Virus record (IMG/VR): IMGVR_UViG_3300036846_000340
Span: 1 to 20,193 of that record
DNA from: a virus
Strand: one strand, 5' to 3'
Length of the DNA stretch: 20,193 nucleotides
A model generated the notes under the pieces. It was not told the DNA's origin and searched no databases. It saw only the letters and a list, made by a program, of their open reading frames with translations. The translations under genes and the position numbers were made by a program. Shown here in pieces: positions 1 through 10,213 of this stretch. Positions within the stretch are counted from its first letter, which is position 1. Each line of letters opens with the position of its first letter.

Positions 1-214
1 GGGGACAGGTCTTCCACTCGCCCGTCGGCCCAGCATTCGACGCGGTGTTCACATTCCACACCGGGTCGAAATACTGGACGAAGCTGTACTGCCCCAGATG
101 GACGGCAGTGGCACCCGCCGGCAGAACGCGCGATGCACCAGGAGCGAGGCTCTCGGTGTTGGTGGTCGCCTTGCCAAGGGTGAGGGGAAGCCCGGTGCCG
201 CGAATAGTAGGCAT
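1..214 (-). CDS. Hypothetical phage structural-type protein, N-terminal part (cut by window edge)
   Basis: The reading frame opens at ATG (214-212) and runs off the left edge after 71 codons with no stop. It begins MPTIRGTGLPLTLGK and has an Ala/Gly/Thr-rich stretch followed by an aromatic patch (GQYSFVQYFDPVW). The start is set by TAGGAG, whose first three bases are the stop codon of the capsid gene, so translation is probably coupled to capsid synthesis. Lying directly downstream of the major capsid gene, it is likely a virion or head-completion protein, but I do not recognise the family and only the N-terminus is visible. Confidence 0.75.
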   Translation of the reverse strand, partial: MPTIRGTGLPLTLGKATTNTESLAPGASRVLPAGATAVHLGQYSFVQYFDPVWNVNTASNAGPTGEWKTCP

Positions 215-225
215 ACAACGTTCTC

Positions 226-1236
226 CTAGAAAGCGTTGCCGGTCATGCCAGTCAACTGCATGCCCGTCACAGGCTTGGTGCAGACCACATTGAAGGCCAC
301 GATCATCACCCCAATATTCGCGATCTGGAAGTTGGGGATAGTGCTCTCAAAGCCCGAGAACAGGAAGGGCGCGTCCTCGCTGATGTACATCGCGATATAC
401 TTAGTATTAAAGAGGTACATCGTCCCTTGCTGCAAGAAGGGATCGGGGAAGATCGGCACATTGAGAACCGTCAAACACCGGAAGCCGGCATTCACCGAGT
501 CGTCCATCCCGTACACAGACCCCGGGCTGGTCCTGAACTGCTCGGCCCCCATGAAGTCTTGCATAAGGGTAGTCCAGTCACCAAACGACATGACCCCGAA
601 GTCCGGCGCTTCGCCGCCATTGAGGAAGGTCAGCTGCGCAATCCGGCTGGCAATGCCGATCCGGGTGGAGATGTTGGTGTTGACCGCGATCAGGTTCGAC
701 TTCCAGAACGGGTTGGCGTTCCGGTTGATGCCGCCGTAGGTGGGGACGTTGGCCCCGTTGTCATAGGCTTGGCTGAAGCTGTCGACCTGGAGGGGGGCGT
801 TCTGGTTGTTCTGGTAGAGGGCTGAGGCAATGCTCTGGGTGGCGACTGCTTTCGCGTCGGCCATGACGGCACGGAGGCGGGGGATAACTACTTCCGTGGC
901 CTGTACAAGCGCCTCCATGCCCAGGAAAGGTATTGGCACGACGCCAAGCTTCAGATTAAATTCAGCGTTCTGTACTGCTGTCAAGTCAGTAGGTTGTGGG
1001 AAGGCTCCATCGAAACCTGCCCAAGAATACTGAACAAAAGAAGCCCCTTGCGTTGGCACCGTTACTGAAGAAACACCACCAGCCGCCCTCTGTGCATTGC
1101 CCAGAAGTAAAGAAAGCACAGGATGTGCTTTGTATATCTGGACCACAAGGGCAGGAATGAATGCTCTCCGAGTAATCGCAGCAAGTTCGAGGCCCACTGG
1201 CCCACTTGGAATGATGCCACTACCGAATTGAGGCAC
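226..1236 (-). CDS. Major capsid protein (probable HK97-fold)
   Basis: This 336-aa protein is the likely major head subunit. It has a long N-terminal helical region, a central segment with GGINRNANPFWKS, which resembles the G-G-I-x-R-x-x-NPFW motif I know from phage capsid proteins, and a C-terminal half with the hydrophobic beta-rich composition typical of HK97-fold coats (FNTKYIAMYISEDAPFLFSG). Start is GTG (1236-1234) with TTGGAG about 9 nt upstream. It follows a scaffold-like gene and HNH endonuclease 1 in the leftward late operon and sits 17 nt past the endonuclease stop. Length is normal for a capsid protein without a fused protease. The family call rests on motif memory and synteny, not a search. 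Confidence 0.82.
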   Translation of the reverse strand: MPQFGSGIIPSGPVGLELAAITRRAFIPALVVQIYKAHPVLSLLLGNAQRAAGGVSSVTVPTQGASFVQYSWAGFDGAFPQPTDLTAVQNAEFNLKLGVVPIPFLGMEALVQATEVVIPRLRAVMADAKAVATQSIASALYQNNQNAPLQVDSFSQAYDNGANVPTYGGINRNANPFWKSNLIAVNTNISTRIGIASRIAQLTFLNGGEAPDFGVMSFGDWTTLMQDFMGAEQFRTSPGSVYGMDDSVNAGFRCLTVLNVPIFPDPFLQQGTMYLFNTKYIAMYISEDAPFLFSGFESTIPNFQIANIGVMIVAFNVVCTKPVTGMQLTGMTGNAF

Positions 1237-1253
1237 GGTTGGTCTCCAATTCT

Positions 1254-1871
1254 CTACAAGAAGGACTGAAGCAGTTCAGTCTTTCGACTGACATTTACTT
1301 CACCCTTACTTGATGGGCCGGCAGGAAGAACTGCGAAACCATAGTCCCGCAGGAAGGTTCTCATAAAGGCGATACGGTCTTCCACTCGCTGGCCCTTACC
1401 ATGGCGAGAGGACCACAGCTCAAGGTTCTCGGGCCGGTTATCTGCTCTGTCGCCGTTCTTGTGATGCACAGTCTCGTCGGCAAAGAGCTGACGGCCTAGC
1501 TGACGCTCCACCACCGCTCGATGCTCGGGGATGTACCCCCCATCGGCGCGCAGCAGCTTGTAGCCGTACTTGTCGATGATGAAAGCCTTCTCCCGGCGCG
1601 TCACATTCTCGCACGCCTCGGAGCAGTACTTGCGGGTCCGGTTGAAGGCCCCGCTTGGATAGCGGCTACCCTCGAACTCTTTGCCACACCCGTGACAGAC
1701 AAGCACTGGGGCAACACCCTTGTTCCGACGGTAACATTCAAGTGTGCAATAGCGCTGCGGCGTCTTGGACGCACTACCCCACGCAGCCGACACCAGGATC
1801 GTGAAGTCGGTCCCGCAGCCTACGCATGACAGCGTAACCTTCGGAGCCGATCTCGGGACGATCCTCCTCAT
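1254..1871 (-). CDS. HNH endonuclease 1, free-standing homing type, with two Cys4 zinc knuckles
   Basis: This 205-aa protein is a predicted DNA-nicking or double-strand-cutting homing endonuclease. Two N-terminal Cys4 zinc-binding modules are visible: C16/C19/C42/C46 and C59/C62/C83/C87. They are followed by an HNH domain at about residues 113-160, with EHR (H117), the core HHKNGDRADNRPENLEL (H136, H137, N145, N149) and a late histidine (H157). An in-frame extension to 1991 exists, but ATG at 1871 overlaps the stop of the preceding scaffold-like gene in an ATGA tetranucleotide, which fits coupled translation and avoids a 124-nt overlap. It separates the scaffold-like gene from the capsid gene, a frequent landing place for such selfish genes in phages. 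Function is well supported by motif; the target site is unknown. Confidence 0.88.
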   Translation of the reverse strand: MRRIVPRSAPKVTLSCVGCGTDFTILVSAAWGSASKTPQRYCTLECYRRNKGVAPVLVCHGCGKEFEGSRYPSGAFNRTRKYCSEACENVTRREKAFIIDKYGYKLLRADGGYIPEHRAVVERQLGRQLFADETVHHKNGDRADNRPENLELWSSRHGKGQRVEDRIAFMRTFLRDYGFAVLPAGPSSKGEVNVSRKTELLQSFL

Positions 1872-2473
1872 CGGGCCGATCTCATCTCGTTCAGAACACT
1901 GTAGGCTTCGTTGTCGGCCCAGCGCTCCGGGTTCTCCAGCAACAGCTTGGAGGACTCCGGGTCCTCGCCGGGCAGCGGCCCCACCCCCCACGTCTTGGGC
2001 GCAAGCCCCCCGCTCTCCTGCGGAGAGGCTGGCTTCGGGTTGCGCTTGAAGTACAGAAGAGCTGCGCTCTCGGGATCGTGCAGCTTCTCCTTCTCCATGA
2101 ACTTGCCGAGGGCCTCTTCACCCTCCGCCGTCATGTCGTGGTCCTTGACGGCCTGGGTCCAGCTCTCGTTGAAACTCGCCTGACGGCGGGCCATCAATGA
2201 GTCGTCACGTTCCTTGATCCGCTCCTCTTCGAGGGCCTTGACCCGCTCCTGGGTAGCATTGAGTTCCCGGACATAAGGGGCCGCGATGTCATCTGTCGTC
2301 TGGGCCTGCGGATACTTGTGCTTGATCAGCCGCTCGTAGTGGGTCCGCACATTGGGGTCCCCATGGAGCGTCGTGTGAAGGGTGTGTGCCCGGTACATCT
2401 GGTCGAGCGCCGGCATCCCCCCCAGCCGCTTGACCGTCGCCAGCAACTGGGCGTCGGCGTCATCGATTTCCAT
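1868..2473 (-). CDS. Scaffold-like phage head protein
   Basis: The 201-aa product is highly charged and mostly helical, with a predicted coiled-coil stretch around residues 68-100 (ELNATQERVKALEEERIKER) and an acidic, Pro-rich C-terminus. Position next to the capsid gene (interrupted only by HNH endonuclease 1) and composition match capsid scaffolding proteins, which chaperone procapsid assembly and are then lost. Start ATG at 2473 has AGGAG 8 nt upstream, and the TAG stop of the previous gene lies inside this TAGGAG. Its last bases overlap the HNH start (ATGA). No catalytic motif is seen. The role is inferred from context and composition; another internal virion protein is possible. Confidence 0.7.
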   Translation of the reverse strand: MEIDDADAQLLATVKRLGGMPALDQMYRAHTLHTTLHGDPNVRTHYERLIKHKYPQAQTTDDIAAPYVRELNATQERVKALEEERIKERDDSLMARRQASFNESWTQAVKDHDMTAEGEEALGKFMEKEKLHDPESAALLYFKRNPKPASPQESGGLAPKTWGVGPLPGEDPESSKLLLENPERWADNEAYSVLNEMRSAR

Positions 2474-2482
2474 GGCCCACTC

Positions 2483-2671
2483 CTAGTGAGAGTTGGCGTC
2501 GGGGACGTGAGAGATGTTCATGTTGTTCACGTCCTTGATCGAGCGCGTGACGCTGCGGCGCGCCCCGATGTCCGTGTTGTTGAACGGCACCCTGACCACC
2601 ATCGGGTCCGGGTTGTCGAGGTCCTGCGGAACACTGTCCCTGTAGGCGCGCGGGAACTTACGGTCAGCCAT
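2483..2671 (-). CDS. Small hypothetical virion-region protein (62 aa)
   Basis: The 62-aa product starts MADRKFPRAYRDSVPQDLDN and is hydrophilic with no membrane segment. ATG at 2671 has TAGGAG 6 nt upstream, and the TAG of that site is the stop codon of the preceding Pro/Gly-rich gene. It lies between that gene and the scaffold-like gene in the late operon, with 9 nt to the next start, so it is very probably translated. I recognise no family. Confidence 0.7.
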   Translation of the reverse strand: MADRKFPRAYRDSVPQDLDNPDPMVVRVPFNNTDIGARRSVTRSIKDVNNMNISHVPDANSH

Positions 2672-2680
2672 GGTCTTCTC

Positions 2681-3124
2681 CTATCCGATGGGGAGTCCGC
2701 CAGGCGGCGGACCGGGTGGACCGCCGGGGGGTGCGCCGGGGCCAGGAGGTGCGCCGCCCCCCATAGGCGGTGGCATGACTCCGGGCATCCCGCCGCCGCC
2801 TCCCCCGCGACCAGCCAGCAGGGCAGCCAACGGGGATTGCTGCTGTGCGCCTGCCAACATCTGCTTCATGGCCTCCAGCCCGACACCAGGGGACTGCGCC
2901 TGCGGCGGCGCAACCTTGGTCAGGTTGCTGATGGCCCTGAGAACTTCTTTGTGGAGAGGGTGTTGGGGGGGAATATCGGAAAGTGCTTTCTCCAGCATGT
3001 TCACCGCTTGACCAACCATGGCGGAACCATTGGCGGCACTACCAAGGCTGGCGCTAGGGCGCGTGATGGGTGCAGACCCAAAAGGCGGCTGCGGTCCCAA
3101 CATGCCTACTGGCGGCGGCGGCAT
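2681..3124 (-). CDS. Pro/Gly-rich small virion protein downstream of portal
   Basis: The 147-aa product has low-complexity Pro/Gly arms at both ends and a central helical core at about residues 29-95 (VGQAVNMLEKALSDIPPQHP and EVLRAISNLTKVAPP). Small proteins with a similar LEKAL..AL..L core occur after portal genes in podovirus-type genomes, so a minor head or core role is plausible. Start ATG 3124 has GGAGG about 10 nt upstream. The C-terminal Gly/Pro tract (GMPGVMPPPMGGGAPPGPG) is not a regular collagen triplet. Function is unknown. Confidence 0.7.
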   Translation of the reverse strand: MPPPPVGMLGPQPPFGSAPITRPSASLGSAANGSAMVGQAVNMLEKALSDIPPQHPLHKEVLRAISNLTKVAPPQAQSPGVGLEAMKQMLAGAQQQSPLAALLAGRGGGGGGMPGVMPPPMGGGAPPGPGAPPGGPPGPPPGGLPIG

Positions 3125-3148
3125 CCTTTATCCCCCTCCAACCCTTGA

Positions 3149-3196
3149 TTACCGCCGACGACCGCGACGGTGCCGACGACCCATGCGACGTGCCAT
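3149..3196 (-). CDS. Micro-ORF: 15-aa arginine-rich peptide
   Basis: A complete short frame encodes MARRMGRRHRRGRRR and ends in TAA: 10 Arg and 1 His in 15 residues. The start is preceded by a consensus Shine-Dalgarno, AAGGAGG, 6 nt upstream of ATG, as strong as any in the operon, and it fills the gap between the portal stop (3258) and the next gene (3124). It is too short for normal gene callers. The composition resembles DNA-condensing viral core peptides such as adenovirus mu, but homology is not implied. Alternatives are a leader peptide coupling translation to the next gene, or chance. Confidence 0.55.
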   Translation of the reverse strand: MARRMGRRHRRGRRR

Positions 3197-3257
3197 GGAG
3201 GGCCTCCTTCCTCTTGAGAGTCCCGGGGAGACACCCTACCCAGGGACAAGGTTGGCT

Positions 3258-4970
3258 TCAGCCTCGGCCTCGACCAGACGACCGCAGCATCTCCGGGTGA
3301 GCGGCAACCATCTCTGCTTGCTTCTTCCGGCGCTCATCGATGTCGGCGAGAAGAGTGTCCTCCTGGGGAGGGTGTGTCAAGCGGATTAGCCCCTTGTCAT
3401 CAATGGCATGGGTCCTCGCCAAGTCAAAGGCAAGTGATCTTGCTTCCTGTGAGAAGGCCGGGCTTGAACTATGACTGTCTACCGACAGCTCGTAGTCGTC
3501 GGCCACTTGGTCGAGGATGAACTCGACCGGCTTAGCCTGCCCATCAACATGGGCCACAAACATATCGGGCACCTTGTCCTGCAACATCTGGAACCCCAGG
3601 TCGCCCAACTCGGCGTAGGTCTTCTCAATGTCCAGCGCCCTATCCCTCAGACGCGGCGAGGACATCCGCACCATCGTCTCACCATGGACGCCCGATCGGA
3701 TCCCCTGCTCTCCCATGCCCCTGGACACTGGCGCTTCAAAGCCGCCCTGTCGGTTGAAGTTGTCCCGCAGGTCGCTCAAGAAGGGCAGGGCCTGCTCCGG
3801 CAACTTGGGGGCCATGTTCTCGGCCTTGAACTGCGGGTTGTTCTCCGCCAGCCGGCCGCCGGGCTTCATCAGCGTGGACCGCTTCTCGTCGATGTTGCCG
3901 GTCATCCCATTGAAGGTCATCGGCGGGTCCTCCTGCATCCGCATGGTGCGGGAGATACCATTCACTTGGGCCGTGATGGCCTGCTGGGCGATCATCAGTT
4001 GAGCAACCTCCGATCTTCCCCAGAAGTAGTCGATCACAGGGTTGGGACAGATTTGCACAAAGGGCTGATGACCACTGATCCCCAGCAGGTTCCGTCTCTG
4101 TAGTTTCCCTTCGATGACCAACTCGTCCACCAGCTGGAATGTCGTGTAGTCCTCCCGGTCGTTGTCGATCACCCAGAGTTCGTCGATCTGGACCAGCTCC
4201 GTCAGCGTCTGGGCATCTACCTGCGGCCGAGGCCCCTTGACCCAGTTGACCCACCCACCCGGAATACTGGATTGAGGTGGGGTCAGGTTGACCGGGATGG
4301 TCCCACCAATAAGAAGTGTGCGTACATCGTGCTGCTGGCCCATGATCGTCGGGTCCGCCCGCGCCCTCCGCCTCACATAGTTCTTGATCGCCCGCTCTTC
4401 GGGGTGGTCCGCGATGCTTCTCTCGAAGGACCCCAGCGTCATGAAGCTGGTGTGGACAAAGGCATCCTGCCGGTCGAGGCCCTGCAAACCCTCGTAGTAG
4501 ACACCCATAAAGCCCTGGGCGATCACATACGGATCAAGTCCTTTTCTTCCCCATAACAGTTTTACGAAGCAGGAGGCGTCGACGAGTCCCCAGTTGACGG
4601 CGGTGGCAAAGCTGTTGTCCACGCCCCTTCTTGAGAACTCCCGGCTAAGGTAGCTAGACGCAATGTGTCCCTTAGCCTGTTCCGCCTGATCATGGCTATG
4701 GTCAAAGCTAAAGACAAATCTTGGGTTGACGGGGCTGAAGAGCGACGAAGCAAGGTGATCAACCGCCGGGTAAATCTCATTGTCCACCGCCCCCGCACCA
4801 TCATCGGTGCCGGTGAAATAGAAGTTCCGATAGGCCTGCGACTGCATCACCCGGTCATCCCGGCTGACTGAACATTTGGCGATGATCTCCTGGCACCAGC
4901 TGCCCACATCCCGCCGGGGTATCCGGCCCAGATTAGCCGCATGAGAGGGTGTCTGACTTCTTCGTGCCAT
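3258..4970 (-). CDS. Portal protein (head-to-tail connector)
   Basis: The 570-aa protein is predicted to form the dodecameric DNA-entry ring at one capsid vertex. Size, position and internal features match podovirus-like portals: an N-terminal helical region, a wing with YPAVDHLASSLFSPVNPRFVF, a central Pro-rich motif around PFVQICPNPVIDYFWGRS, a helical SEVAQLMIAQQAITAQVN stem-like segment, and a C-terminal crown (about 450-570) rich in charged helices. ATG at 4970 overlaps the upstream gene's TGA by one base (TGATG), with AGGA 8 nt upstream. The C-terminus ends in basic SSGRGRG. The call rests on recognised portal-like features and synteny with terminase and capsid; no database search was possible. 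Confidence 0.85.
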   Translation of the reverse strand: MARRSQTPSHAANLGRIPRRDVGSWCQEIIAKCSVSRDDRVMQSQAYRNFYFTGTDDGAGAVDNEIYPAVDHLASSLFSPVNPRFVFSFDHSHDQAEQAKGHIASSYLSREFSRRGVDNSFATAVNWGLVDASCFVKLLWGRKGLDPYVIAQGFMGVYYEGLQGLDRQDAFVHTSFMTLGSFERSIADHPEERAIKNYVRRRARADPTIMGQQHDVRTLLIGGTIPVNLTPPQSSIPGGWVNWVKGPRPQVDAQTLTELVQIDELWVIDNDREDYTTFQLVDELVIEGKLQRRNLLGISGHQPFVQICPNPVIDYFWGRSEVAQLMIAQQAITAQVNGISRTMRMQEDPPMTFNGMTGNIDEKRSTLMKPGGRLAENNPQFKAENMAPKLPEQALPFLSDLRDNFNRQGGFEAPVSRGMGEQGIRSGVHGETMVRMSSPRLRDRALDIEKTYAELGDLGFQMLQDKVPDMFVAHVDGQAKPVEFILDQVADDYELSVDSHSSSPAFSQEARSLAFDLARTHAIDDKGLIRLTHPPQEDTLLADIDERRKKQAEMVAAHPEMLRSSGRGRG

Positions 4971-6688
4971 CAGGTATCCTGTGCCCGGTCGTCTGGAACG
5001 CCCGGCGGATTATAAGGGGCAGTGCTGTTCTGGTTGAAGAAGCTATTGCGGTCCCGCGTGCCAGGGATTGGGCGGGAGCCGACGACGGCTCCCTCCGGTC
5101 CCGGCTGCAACAGCGGATTGTCCTGGGTCCCCGGCATCGGCCTGTACCCCCCCGGCCCCACCAACCCACCCGGCAGCAACATCCGCAGCAGCGCCGCCTG
5201 CTGAAGCAGGGGAGCCTGCTGAAGAGCCGCCTCGTTGGCCGGCGGCCCAGGAGGGGGCGGTTTGGGCCAGTTCTGCAAGCGCCATGGAGTGACGAAGTTG
5301 CCGCCGCCCGCACCTGACCATAGGGGCACAGCCCATGGCGGTATCTCCTGCGCCTTCTCCTGCTCGTCCTCCTTCTCGAACAGATGCACGTCCCCCACCT
5401 GCTGGAGGAGGGAGTTGGCCGTCGGCACCCCGCCCATCCGTGGCAGCGGGGCCTGCGGCTGTTGTGGCTGTTGTGGTGGGGCCGGCGCACCCCATGGCGG
5501 GTTGGGACCCACCCACCGCTGCGCCTTGTCGTCCCACAAGACTTGGCCGTTGGGCAATTGGTAGTTGTCGCCCTCCCACCTCGGAGCCACCTCGGGGTTA
5601 GCCCACTGGCTGTCGCTGGAGAAGGTGGGCGACAAGGGCGTCTTCCAGTAGTCAGGGAAGTGCGGCCGGTTGTCGTTGGGGTCAACCTCCTGCTTGGCGT
5701 GGGGGTCGCCGGCTTGAAGGGCGGACCAGTAGCCGCGCATGTCATAGTCCGACACAGGCAGGTTGGGGTTGAAAGGGACCTGGTTCTCGGTCAGCCAGGC
5801 CCGGAACTGGGCCTCCTGCTGCGGCGGCAGGGCTGTGTTGTAGGGGGCCGTCGCGCCTGGGTTCAAGAAGGCCCGGTTGCGCTGGAGGTTAGCTCCCCAG
5901 AACCGTTGGTCCTCAAGCTCCGGCTGGGTCTGGGCCTTGAGCATCGGGTCGGCCTCGGGCCGCCTGTGTCCTCCGAGGCTCTGCAATCCCTCGACGGCCG
6001 GGTTGTACCGCAGCATGTTCGATCCCGGCAGTGGGGCCGGCGGGTTCTCGACCATGTCCCCGGAAGGTTGGGGGTGGCCGCCAAAGATGCCCGGGTCGGC
6101 GACGGCCCCCTGCACCCTCCCAGCCTGCTGCTTCCTGGCTAGGGCCGCTTGCTGCGCCGGGTTCAAGTCGACCGCGTCGGCCGGTCCCGTCGGGAAGCCG
6201 GCGGCCAGACTATTCAGTTGCCGCAAGATAGCTCCCCAGTCCAGGGTAGGTAGCGGCTGCGGCAGGGTCGGCGGGGGGAGGTCCTGCTTGAGGCCGGGCT
6301 GCGCCCTACCCGTTGTGTCAGAGATGGGCACCCCTAAAGTGTGCGTCATCTCACTTCCGGGGGTAGGCCTTACAGTGCCAGGCGGGGCTTGCGGGTCGGA
6401 GCCGCCGTAGTACCCAAGCCGCCCAAGCCTCAGTGCATCGCTGAGTGCCTCGTCCCTCCCCGGTTCATGCAACTGCCTGAACGCCTCTTTCTCCCGGAGA
6501 AGCTGGTCCGTCGTAGCGTCCTGCGCTTCCGTCGGCGGCATCTTCTGGCCTTCCCGGTAGCTGGGTCCCATACGCTCCAGCTCTCCCGGCCCAAGGTTCC
6601 TCAACTCCTCCGGGCTGGCAGTACGCAGGAATTGTAGATAGGCGGCCAGCCTCTTCTTCTGTTCCTGGTCAAGGTCGAGTAGGGGCAT
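4970..6688 (-). CDS. Pro-rich virion-associated protein with DYDMRGYW/PDYWKTP..PTFS domain
   Basis: The 572-aa protein is mostly Pro/Gln/Gly-rich and probably disordered. A compact domain lies at about residues 283-388: YNTALPPQQEAQFRAWL, then DYDMRGYW (314-321), HFPDYWKTPLSPTFSSDS (343-360) and a W-G-D-N-Y ending. This arrangement (E-x-x-F-x-x-W, DYDxRGxW, PDxxKxPxxPTFSxxS) is a recurrent domain in phage virion-associated and internal proteins; its biochemical role is not known to me. The C-terminal part repeats RPMPGTQD and RPIPGTRD, and TAPYN occurs twice (near 280 and near the end). ATG 6688 follows the previous stop with no gap (TAGATG), with AGGGA about 10 nt upstream. It overlaps the portal start by one base, so it is likely coexpressed with the portal. 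Confidence 0.7.
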   Translation of the reverse strand: MPLLDLDQEQKKRLAAYLQFLRTASPEELRNLGPGELERMGPSYREGQKMPPTEAQDATTDQLLREKEAFRQLHEPGRDEALSDALRLGRLGYYGGSDPQAPPGTVRPTPGSEMTHTLGVPISDTTGRAQPGLKQDLPPPTLPQPLPTLDWGAILRQLNSLAAGFPTGPADAVDLNPAQQAALARKQQAGRVQGAVADPGIFGGHPQPSGDMVENPPAPLPGSNMLRYNPAVEGLQSLGGHRRPEADPMLKAQTQPELEDQRFWGANLQRNRAFLNPGATAPYNTALPPQQEAQFRAWLTENQVPFNPNLPVSDYDMRGYWSALQAGDPHAKQEVDPNDNRPHFPDYWKTPLSPTFSSDSQWANPEVAPRWEGDNYQLPNGQVLWDDKAQRWVGPNPPWGAPAPPQQPQQPQAPLPRMGGVPTANSLLQQVGDVHLFEKEDEQEKAQEIPPWAVPLWSGAGGGNFVTPWRLQNWPKPPPPGPPANEAALQQAPLLQQAALLRMLLPGGLVGPGGYRPMPGTQDNPLLQPGPEGAVVGSRPIPGTRDRNSFFNQNSTAPYNPPGVPDDRAQDT

Positions 6689-7948
6689 CTACTGTTGTCC
6701 CTGCTGGAGGCCGGCGAGGGCAGACAGTATATTAGGCCAGGTCCACTGGACAGGGGCCGGCCCCACTAGGGGCTGGCGCAGCGGCTGCACCTCGTGGGGG
6801 GCGATGGTTTCCTGGCCAAAGGGCGTGTCCTGCGTCCTGATCGGGGAGAAGCGCCTAAGGTCCTCCAGCGACATGCCGAGACGCTTCTCCACGTTGAACG
6901 ACTCCGTCTCGCCGGCCACCCCCCGATAGTCCGCGTAGGCCTTTTCGCCTACCTTGTTCAGTTCTTCGGCTCTGCTGGTCAGCTCCTCGCGCAGATCGTT
7001 GAGTTCCTGCGACCCCAGGTCCGCTGCGTCGCGGGGTATGCCGGCGAGGTCGAGCCTGGCATTGAACCTGTACAGGTCGGCCATGTAGTTGAACGCCTTG
7101 GTCGCATGACCCGACGGCAGGAACGCTTCCGGCGAGGAGCCACCTGGCAAGTCCTCGATCATCTGGATGCCGTGCCCACTTTCATGCACGAAGGTCTTCA
7201 ATATCTGCTCTGGTGACTGGTTGGCGTTGATGTACATCTGCGCCGGCTGGCCTGTTATGGCGTTCCTGTTGAGTTGCCCCGAGTGCTCCAGCGTCGTACT
7301 GAAGTTGACAGGAAGATTAGCCAGCTGCGGGTATTGCTTGAAGAGTTCCGGGTGCTCAAAGGCCTGACCGGCACTGGTGACCTTCGTACCAGGCGGTGCG
7401 ACCAGCTTGGCCCCCTGGTCTGATATTTCGTGACGCCAGTTGCCGAAGGCGTCCTGATAGAACCCGGTCCTTTGCCACACTACGTCGGGCGACGCCCCGC
7501 CGGAGGCCATGACCTTGGCTGTTATCAGGGCGTCGCTGTCGACGGCGGCGGCCCGGTTGACCCCAGCAAGGGAGCGCAGCGCACCGGCCGGGGCCGGCAT
7601 CCCGGCACCCAGCAGGGCAGTGTTGGCCGCAAAGCCCTGCGCCGCGCCGGCCACATCTCCCATGGGTATCTCGCCGCTGGCCACCATGCCTGGCGTCTTG
7701 ATGTAGTTCAGCAGGCCCCGGCCCATGTTGGTCACGTCCTCGCCGATGGCCTGGCCGGCCCCGGTGATCACATCCAGAATACTCCGGGGGGGCCGGATCA
7801 CCCGCCCGGAGACAGGGCTTTGCGGGGACACCTTGTCGAGAGCGCCGCCAAGCTCTAAGGAGGGGTCATCCAACAAGGAGGCCATGCCTATGTTTACACC
7901 CGATCCGCCGCCCGAGGAACCCGGCGAGGCCGAGGAAGAAGAAGACAC
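6689..7948 (-). CDS. Virion-associated HExxH metalloprotease-like protein (polyvalent-protein domain)
   Basis: This 419-aa protein has a zincin-type motif, FVHESGHGIQ (H255, E256, H259), and a likely third ligand region GETESFNVEKRLGM (347-360). The layout of phage polyvalent-protein metallopeptidase domains is recognisable: DVVWQRTGFYQDAFGNWRHEI (156-176), HPELFKQYPQL (199-209), the HExGH helix, then E-x-x-NV-x-x-RL-x-M and RTQD (371-374). The N-terminus is a Ser/Gly linker followed by a Gly/Ala-rich segment. GTG 7948 is taken as start, 18 nt after the tail-fibre stop, but no clear Shine-Dalgarno is present; ATG 7885 (MASLLDD) is an alternative. In known families this domain is usually embedded in much larger proteins injected with DNA. 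Proteolysis is inferred from motif only. Confidence 0.72.
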   Translation of the reverse strand: MSSSSSASPGSSGGGSGVNIGMASLLDDPSLELGGALDKVSPQSPVSGRVIRPPRSILDVITGAGQAIGEDVTNMGRGLLNYIKTPGMVASGEIPMGDVAGAAQGFAANTALLGAGMPAPAGALRSLAGVNRAAAVDSDALITAKVMASGGASPDVVWQRTGFYQDAFGNWRHEISDQGAKLVAPPGTKVTSAGQAFEHPELFKQYPQLANLPVNFSTTLEHSGQLNRNAITGQPAQMYINANQSPEQILKTFVHESGHGIQMIEDLPGGSSPEAFLPSGHATKAFNYMADLYRFNARLDLAGIPRDAADLGSQELNDLREELTSRAEELNKVGEKAYADYRGVAGETESFNVEKRLGMSLEDLRRFSPIRTQDTPFGQETIAPHEVQPLRQPLVGPAPVQWTWPNILSALAGLQQGQQ

Positions 7949-7966
7949 GCCGGAGGAGGAGGCCGC

Positions 7967-9899
<1,933 letters not shown>

Positions 9900-9903
<4 letters not shown>

Positions 9904-10211
9904 GGCTCGCTATGCTCGCCATGATGCTCGTCTCTCGGCCGAGGGGCGGGCCGAGGGTGCCCAACCAGGCTCTGTCGGTTGCCTGCGGCAACCTCCAGAA
10001 CGCCAACCCTGTACTCGCCGCATGCGAGCCAGTCCGGTTGGGGGGCGGGATAGGCGACATACTTGGTGACGCGCGTCTCTGGTTGACCACTCTCCGGGTG
10101 CAAGATCATGTCGATGTGAAGCTGGACCGCCGGCGGAAAGCGGTGACACTCACGCGGCTGGCCTGGCTGCTGCGCCAGGAAGAACTTGCAGGTGTCACAG
10201 GTGAGGCCCAT
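9900..10211 (-). CDS. Small Cys-rich phage protein (zinc-binding type)
   Basis: The 103-aa product starts MGLTCDTCKFFL and has Cys at 5, 8, 22 and 64 with the pattern C-x2-C ... ECHRFPP ... CGEYR, as in a common family of short phage Zn-ribbon-like proteins of unknown role. A GTG two codons upstream is in frame, but ATG 10211 has a near-perfect AGGAGG 5-6 nt upstream, so I use ATG; the TGA of the preceding gene lies in that site. The C-terminal 30 residues are Pro/Arg/His-rich. The next gene begins by ATGA overlap. Confidence 0.7.
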
Positions 10212-10213
10212 CG

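Noticed and set aside
2318-3148. 276-aa rightward frame
   Set aside because: Antisense across four well-supported leftward genes; Arg/His-rich shadow composition.
5384-6142. 252-aa rightward frame
   Set aside because: Antisense of the Pro-rich virion protein; no ribosome site and no family resemblance.
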